This document shows, one piece after another, positions 22,840-26,151 of a stretch of 26,151 nucleotides of DNA. The notes under the pieces were generated by a model. The model worked only from the letters and a program-made list of their open reading frames with translations, made no database searches and was not told where the DNA came from. Within the stretch, counting starts at the first letter, position 1; the number at the start of each line of letters is the position of its first letter. This stretch comes from JABMQB01 sp964408795 (GTDB lineage: Bacteria > Bacteroidota > Bacteroidia > Bacteroidales > Prolixibacteraceae), in NCBI GenBank assembly GCA_964408795.1, contig CAYPAW010000076.1, positions 1 through 26,151 on the forward strand. The letters are read 5' to 3'. The position numbers were made by a program, and so were the translations under genes.

Positions 22840-24174
22840 CTACATAAGGTTACTGGCCAGTTCGGCAAGGTAACTTCGTTCGCCCTTGACCAGGTTTATA
22901 TGGGCAAACAGATCCTGGTTTTTCATGCGGTCGGTCATAAAAGCCAGTCCGTTGGATTTCATATCCAGGTAGGGAGAGTCAATTTGTTGGAGGTCTCCGG
23001 TGAACACCATTTTGGTTCCTTCACCGGCACGGGTGATGATGGTTTTCACCTCGTGGGGCGTGAGATTCTGGGCTTCATCAATGATGAAATAGGCATTCGA
23101 TAAGCTTCTGCCTCGGATATACGCCAGGGGAGTGATCACCAGCCGCTCCTCTTTGATGAGCTCTTCAATCTTCAAATATTCAGTACTTCGCGGATTGAAA
23201 ACATGTTTGATCACCGAAAGATTATCAAACAAGGGTTCCATATAAGGATGTATTTTTTCGGACGTATCGCCCGGCAGGAATCCGAGATCGCGGTTGCTCA
23301 AAGCAACAATAGGCCGGGCCAGCAGAATCTGGTCAAAATTCATGTGCTGTTCAATGGCAGCAGCCAGGGCAAGCAGGGTTTTCCCTGTTCCGGCTTTCCC
23401 GGTCAGGGAACAGAGCCGGATATCAGGATTCATGAGCATATTCAAACTGAAGGTCTGTTCTGCATTCCGGGGTTTTATGCCGTAGGCCGGTTTTTTCTCA
23501 ACGCGTAAAACCCGGCGGGTCACCGGATCAAAACGGGCCAGCACACTAGAGGAGTTGGCACGCATAATGTAACATTCATTGGCTTCCGACTTGTATTCCC
23601 AGTTTTCTTCTTCCGGACTGAAGGAGCCGTTCTCATACAGCTTGTCAATCAGGACGGTATCAAAATTCTCAAAAACCGTAATGGACTTTTCAAATACATC
23701 GGTGTTGGAAACCTGGTCGGACTTGTAATCTTCCGCCTGAATACCGATCGATTTGGCCTTCATCCTGAGGTTTATATCCTTACTAACCAGGATGGTTTTC
23801 TGATTCGGATGGTTTCGGGAAATATGCTCTGCAATGGCCAGAATCCGGTGATCCGGAATGTCTTCACGAAAGGACACTTTAATTGCCTCAGAAGGAGGTT
23901 TCCCGGTTTCAATCCGCAGTTTCCCCATGCCTTCGCCTAACTGCTTCCCTCCGTTAAAAAGCTCATCCCCGACAATTTCATCCAGTTTTCGCACAAACTC
24001 ACGTGCCTGGAAATTGATCAGGTCGTTTCCCTTTTTGAATTTATCCAGTTCTTCAAGAACCGTGATCGGAAGCACAATATCATTGTCCTCAAACTGATAG
24101 ATGCAGGTATGATCATGAAGGATGACATTCGTATCTAGAATAAATATTTTATTTGTTTTTTTATTCGCAGGCAT
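22840..24174 (-). CDS. PIN-PhoH family protein (PhoH2-type)
   Basis: This is a 444-residue fusion of an N-terminal PIN nuclease-like domain and a C-terminal PhoH ATPase. The PIN domain (about residues 9-145) keeps the acidic residues expected for metal-dependent RNA cleavage: D14 in ILDTNV, E41/E42 in LEELDKFKKG, D108 in IPDHRIL and D133 in VSKDINLR. The PhoH domain (about 235-444) has Walker A GKAGTGKT (259-266), Walker B FIIDEAQN (363-370) and GDLQQID (393-399). Mycobacterial PhoH2 of this architecture has been described as a sequence-specific RNA helicase/RNase. The cellular role in Bacteroidota is not established. It is divergent from folC and heads the long minus-strand run. Confidence 0.93.
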   Translation of the reverse strand: MPANKKTNKIFILDTNVILHDHTCIYQFEDNDIVLPITVLEELDKFKKGNDLINFQAREFVRKLDEIVGDELFNGGKQLGEGMGKLRIETGKPPSEAIKVSFREDIPDHRILAIAEHISRNHPNQKTILVSKDINLRMKAKSIGIQAEDYKSDQVSNTDVFEKSITVFENFDTVLIDKLYENGSFSPEEENWEYKSEANECYIMRANSSSVLARFDPVTRRVLRVEKKPAYGIKPRNAEQTFSLNMLMNPDIRLCSLTGKAGTGKTLLALAAAIEQHMNFDQILLARPIVALSNRDLGFLPGDTSEKIHPYMEPLFDNLSVIKHVFNPRSTEYLKIEELIKEERLVITPLAYIRGRSLSNAYFIIDEAQNLTPHEVKTIITRAGEGTKMVFTGDLQQIDSPYLDMKSNGLAFMTDRMKNQDLFAHINLVKGERSYLAELASNLM

Positions 24175-24273
24175 ACTTTTCTTTTAAGAATTTTCTAAAA
24201 ATAGAAATATTTGCATCGCTTGGTCCTCTGTTTTTTTAAATTTAATAAACTTGCATCGGTTAATAAGTTTTTT

Positions 24274-25575
24274 ATGGATACCTATCAAACGATACTGGAC
24301 TATCTGTATCATCAGTTGCCGTTTTTTCAGCGCACCGGTCCGCCGGCCTATAAAAGTTCGCTAAAAAACACGAAAGCTTTGGACCGGTTATACGGTCATC
24401 CCCACCGGAATTACAGGACAATTCATGTAGCGGGCACCAACGGCAAGGGTTCTGTATCGCACATGCTAGCTGCGATTCTTCAGCAATCAGGGATGAAAAC
24501 CGGACTGTATACATCGCCCCACATGAAGGATTTCAGAGAGCGGATACGTATAAACGGGAAAAAAATCGGGAAAGAGGAAGTGATTCGCTGGGTGGAAGAT
24601 TTTCGCCGGATGAACAAAAAGCACCGGCTTGAGCCCTCTTTTTTTGAGTTAACGGCGGCCCTGGCTATGGATTTTTTTGCCAGGGAACAGGTGGATGTGG
24701 CCGTGATGGAGACCGGTCTTGGAGGCAGGCTTGATTCCACCAATGTAATCACTCCGGAAGTGAGCATTATTACCAACATCGGATACGATCATACCAACCT
24801 GTTGGGGAATACGCTGGAAGCCATAGCCCGCGAAAAGGCAGGAATCATCAAACCGGGAGTTCCGGTGGTTATCGGAAGACACCAACCGGAGATTCGCCCT
24901 GTTTTTGCAACCCGGGCAACCCGGATGAAGACCTCCCTTTCTATGGCTGCCAAGGAATTTTCGGTAGTCTCTCAACAACCAGGTCCCGAAGGGAAACAGC
25001 TTCTCACAGTGTATGAAAAGGGACGTTTGGTTTTCCCGGACCTCCGGATTGGTCTGGCCGGTGCCTATCAACGGGAAAATGTTGGTACCGTCTTGCAAGC
25101 CTGCCGGATTCTTCAGGAAAAAGGGTGGTCTGTTCCGGAGCAGGCCATCTACCGCGGACTCGATGAGGTGGTGGAGATTACAGGCATCCAGGGGCGGTGG
25201 CAACAGATCGGCTCCCGTCCGGTTATTCTTTGTGATAGCGCCCACAATGAGGACGGAATCCGGGCCGTAGCCAATCAACTGAAAAATACACCCTGTAAAC
25301 GCCTTCATGTGGTCTTCGGTATCGTGAAGGATAAAGAGACAGAAAAGATATTGCGATGGCTCCCCGGAGAAGGGATTTACTATTTCACACGGGCTGATAT
25401 TCCCCGGGCGATGGATGAAAAGGTGCTGACAGATACCGCCATCAAAGCCGGATTGCAGGGAGCCTCTTACCCAACCGTCCGGGAAGCACTGAATGCCGCC
25501 CGGAAAAATGCCGGCGACGAAGACCTGATTTTTGTGGGAGGCAGTACTTTTGTGGTAGCCGAAATTTTGCCCTAG
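24274..25575 (+). CDS. folC: Folylpolyglutamate synthase / dihydrofolate synthase
   Basis: This is a 433-residue Mur-ligase-family enzyme that adds glutamate to dihydropteroate and/or to reduced folates. Visible motifs are HVAGTNGKGSVSHM with the P-loop at 54-60, TSPHMKDFRERI (80-91), METGLGGRLDSTN (145-157), the folate-binding YDHTNLLG (171-178), the REKAGIIKPG lysine K188, and CDSAHNEDGI (320-329) in the C-terminal domain. I chose the ATG at 24274 because MDTYQTILDYLYHQLPFFQR is the usual FolC start; an upstream in-frame start would lie in an AT-rich non-coding leader. The leader carries two near-matches to the -7 box (AATATTTG at 24206-24213, TAAACTTG at 24246-24253), each followed by CATCG. 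Confidence 0.94.
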   Translation: MDTYQTILDYLYHQLPFFQRTGPPAYKSSLKNTKALDRLYGHPHRNYRTIHVAGTNGKGSVSHMLAAILQQSGMKTGLYTSPHMKDFRERIRINGKKIGKEEVIRWVEDFRRMNKKHRLEPSFFELTAALAMDFFAREQVDVAVMETGLGGRLDSTNVITPEVSIITNIGYDHTNLLGNTLEAIAREKAGIIKPGVPVVIGRHQPEIRPVFATRATRMKTSLSMAAKEFSVVSQQPGPEGKQLLTVYEKGRLVFPDLRIGLAGAYQRENVGTVLQACRILQEKGWSVPEQAIYRGLDEVVEITGIQGRWQQIGSRPVILCDSAHNEDGIRAVANQLKNTPCKRLHVVFGIVKDKETEKILRWLPGEGIYYFTRADIPRAMDEKVLTDTAIKAGLQGASYPTVREALNAARKNAGDEDLIFVGGSTFVVAEILP

Positions 25576-25582
25576 CTTTTAT

Positions 25583-25613
25583 TTTGCAGAACTGAAAAAT
25601 GATTTTATATTTG
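25583..25613 (+). promoter_or_regulatory. Promoter of the tRNA-Val locus
   Basis: TTTG (25583-25586) is followed after exactly 19 bp by TATATTTG (25606-25613), a full match to the Bacteroidetes consensus. It begins 8 bp after the folC stop. The only transcribed features downstream are the tRNA-like units and tRNA-Val, so the primary transcript would have a leader of about 265 nt before the tRNA. Confidence 0.75.
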
Positions 25614-25667
25614 CATCGCTTTTTCGGAAACGCACATCACTTTGCATCCGGAAATATTGACATAGAA

Positions 25668-25740
25668 TGAGGAAAATTTAAGCAGTGGGTTCAAAGCATC
25701 CCGATTTATAATCGGGAGGGTCACTGGGAATAATTTTCGA
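25668..25740 (+). pseudogene. Degenerate tRNA-like unit A
   Basis: This unit aligns end to end with units B and C (period 71-72 bp). It keeps GGGTTCAAAGCATC (D-arm 3' side) and a 19-nt hairpin, TCCCGATTTATAATCGGGA (25699-25717), where a tRNA anticodon arm would be. It also keeps GGGTCACTGG, the start of the T arm, after which the tRNA likeness stops. The central loop triplet is TAT rather than TAC. It is the most diverged unit at its 5' end. It cannot form a cloverleaf. Confidence 0.65.
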
Positions 25741-25811
25741 TAGGAGTTTAACTCAATGGGTTCAGGGCATCCCGATTTACAATCGGGAGGGTCACTGGGA
25801 ATAATCTTCAA
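25741..25811 (+). pseudogene. Degenerate tRNA-Val-like unit B
   Basis: Its 5' half (from AGGAGTTTAACTCA) aligns base for base with the acceptor, D stem and D loop of the tRNA-Val at 25885, with scattered changes that break both stems. The anticodon arm is replaced by TCCCGATTTACAATCGGGA (25770-25788), with a perfectly paired stem and the triplet TAC central. GGGTCACTGG follows, then the T arm is lost (GAATAATCTTCAA). There is no 3' acceptor strand, so no functional tRNA is expected. Confidence 0.72.
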
Positions 25812-25883
25812 TAGGAGTTTAACTCAATGGGTTCAGGGCATCCCGATTTACAATCGGGAGGGTCACTGGGGAATAATCTTCAA
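25812..25883 (+). pseudogene. Degenerate tRNA-Val-like unit C
   Basis: It is almost identical to unit B (one extra G in the truncated T-arm region), with its hairpin at 25841-25859. It abuts the intact tRNA-Val directly; the tRNA occupies the position of the next unit in the same phase. Confidence 0.72.
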
Positions 25884-25884
25884 T

Positions 25885-25962
25885 GGGAGCTTAGCTCAGC
25901 TGGTTCAGAGCATCTGCCTTACAAGCAGAGGGTCACTGGTTCGAATCCAGTAGTTCCCACCA
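25885..25962 (+). tRNA. tRNA-Val (anticodon UAC)
   Basis: A complete cloverleaf can be drawn. The acceptor GGGAGCT/AGTTCCC has one G-U pair. The D stem is GCTC/GAGC with GG in the loop. The anticodon stem TCTGC/GCAGA has loop CTTACAA with anticodon UAC at 25920-25922. The variable loop is GGGTC, and the T arm is ACTGG-TTCGAAT-CCAGT. The discriminator A is at 25959 and an encoded CCA at 25960-25962. It is transcribed from the promoter at 25583. It is flanked on both sides by tRNA-derived repeat units that differ from it in the anticodon arm. Confidence 0.96.
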
Positions 25963-26056
25963 AGAGAAAAGATTGGAGGATCTGATAACTTCAGGTTCAG
26001 AGCATCCCGATTTACAATCGGGAGGGTCACTGGTTCGAATCCAGTAGTTCCCACCA
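25963..26056 (+). pseudogene. tRNA-Val-derived unit D (94 bp, 3' half intact)
   Basis: The unit begins with AGAGAAAAGATTGGAGGATC, continues through a segment with no tRNA pairing, then GGTTCAGAGCA as in the tRNA. The hairpin TCCCGATTTACAATCGGGA is at 26005-26023. From GGGTC to the final CCA (26054-26056) it is identical to tRNA-Val. The acceptor 5' strand and D stem are missing, so it should not fold as a tRNA, although the T arm, discriminator and CCA are perfect. Confidence 0.8.
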
Positions 26057-26150
26057 AGAGAAACGATTGGAGGATCTGATAACTTCGGGTTCAGAGCATC
26101 CCGATTTACAATCGGGAGGGTCACTGGTTCGAATCCAGTAGTTCCCACCA
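26057..26150 (+). pseudogene. tRNA-Val-derived unit E (94 bp, at the window edge)
   Basis: It is an exact-length repeat of unit D with only two or so substitutions (for example AAACG for AAAAG in the 5' part, and GGG for AGG before TTCAG). The hairpin is at 26099-26117 and the CCA at 26148-26150. The window ends one base later in phase with another unit, so the array may continue. Confidence 0.8.
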
Positions 26151-26151
26151 A

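Noticed and set aside
24649..25308. Long open frame antisense to folC
   Set aside because: It shadows a well-conserved gene; no plausible start context or motif.
25668..26150. Repeats at the right edge as a CRISPR array
   Set aside because: The repeated part covers almost the whole 71-94 bp period, there are no unique spacers, the units derive from tRNA-Val, and no cas genes are present.
25963..26150. Units D and E as additional functional tRNA-Val genes
   Set aside because: They lack a complementary 5' acceptor strand and D stem, and the anticodon stem has six pairs instead of five.
25605..26151. Open frames on both strands through the tRNA region (for example minus-strand protein with GFEPVT and WIRTSD motifs)
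   Set aside because: These are translations of tRNA T-arm and repeat sequence, a well-known source of spurious proteins.

Overview
The window looks like chromosomal DNA of a member of the Bacteroidota, most likely the order Bacteroidales. The evidence is the gene content and the signals. There is a TonB-dependent receptor with an N-terminal carboxypeptidase-regulatory-like domain, and a secreted subtilase with a type IX secretion (Por) C-terminal domain. DnaK is of the Bacteroidetes type, start codons generally lack Shine-Dalgarno sequences, and several promoters match the Bacteroidetes pattern TTTG-N19/20-TAnnTTTG. Nearly all of it is housekeeping or surface-related. There are no transposases, CRISPR arrays or phage genes.

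Layout. 1-1095: an ECF sigma factor with a good promoter and an overlapping small membrane protein. 1114-4327: a secreted LysM glucosaminidase (-), cytidine deaminase (+), then a panB / RluA-type pseudouridine synthase pair (-). 4473-6965: an unrecognised probable outer-membrane barrel protein (+) and a DUF5009/NagX-like membrane acyltransferase (-). 7247-10159: dnaK with a strong terminator, a 16-bp hairpin, and an exported MORN/YwqK-like repeat protein. 10160-10443: an intergenic region built of 7-bp repeats in two opposed arrays. 10444-13744: a T9SS subtilase directly abutting xseA-xseB. 13929-15795: deoC and, after a terminator, a chorismatase-like (FkbO/Hyg5) protein.

15856-24174 is a run of seven minus-strand genes, in transcription order phoH (PIN-PhoH), mtaB, an inositol-monophosphatase-family gene, an unknown helical protein, a GT2 glycosyltransferase, a hotdog thioesterase, and a TonB-dependent receptor. 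The receptor has its own promoter and a TPP riboswitch, which marks it as a probable thiamine (or thiamine precursor) importer of the outer membrane. folC follows on the plus strand.

The right edge (25576-26151) is the least ordinary part. A strong promoter is followed by three degenerate tRNA-like units, an intact tRNA-Val(UAC), and at least two further 94-bp units that carry a perfect tRNA-Val 3' half but no matching 5' half. All five non-tRNA units share a hairpin in place of the anticodon arm. It keeps a UAC-like loop but has a different, still fully paired and longer stem. The array runs off the end of the window. This tRNA-derived tandem array, the stand-alone TPP-riboswitch receptor, the opposed heptamer arrays and the isolated chorismatase-like gene are the points most worth following up.
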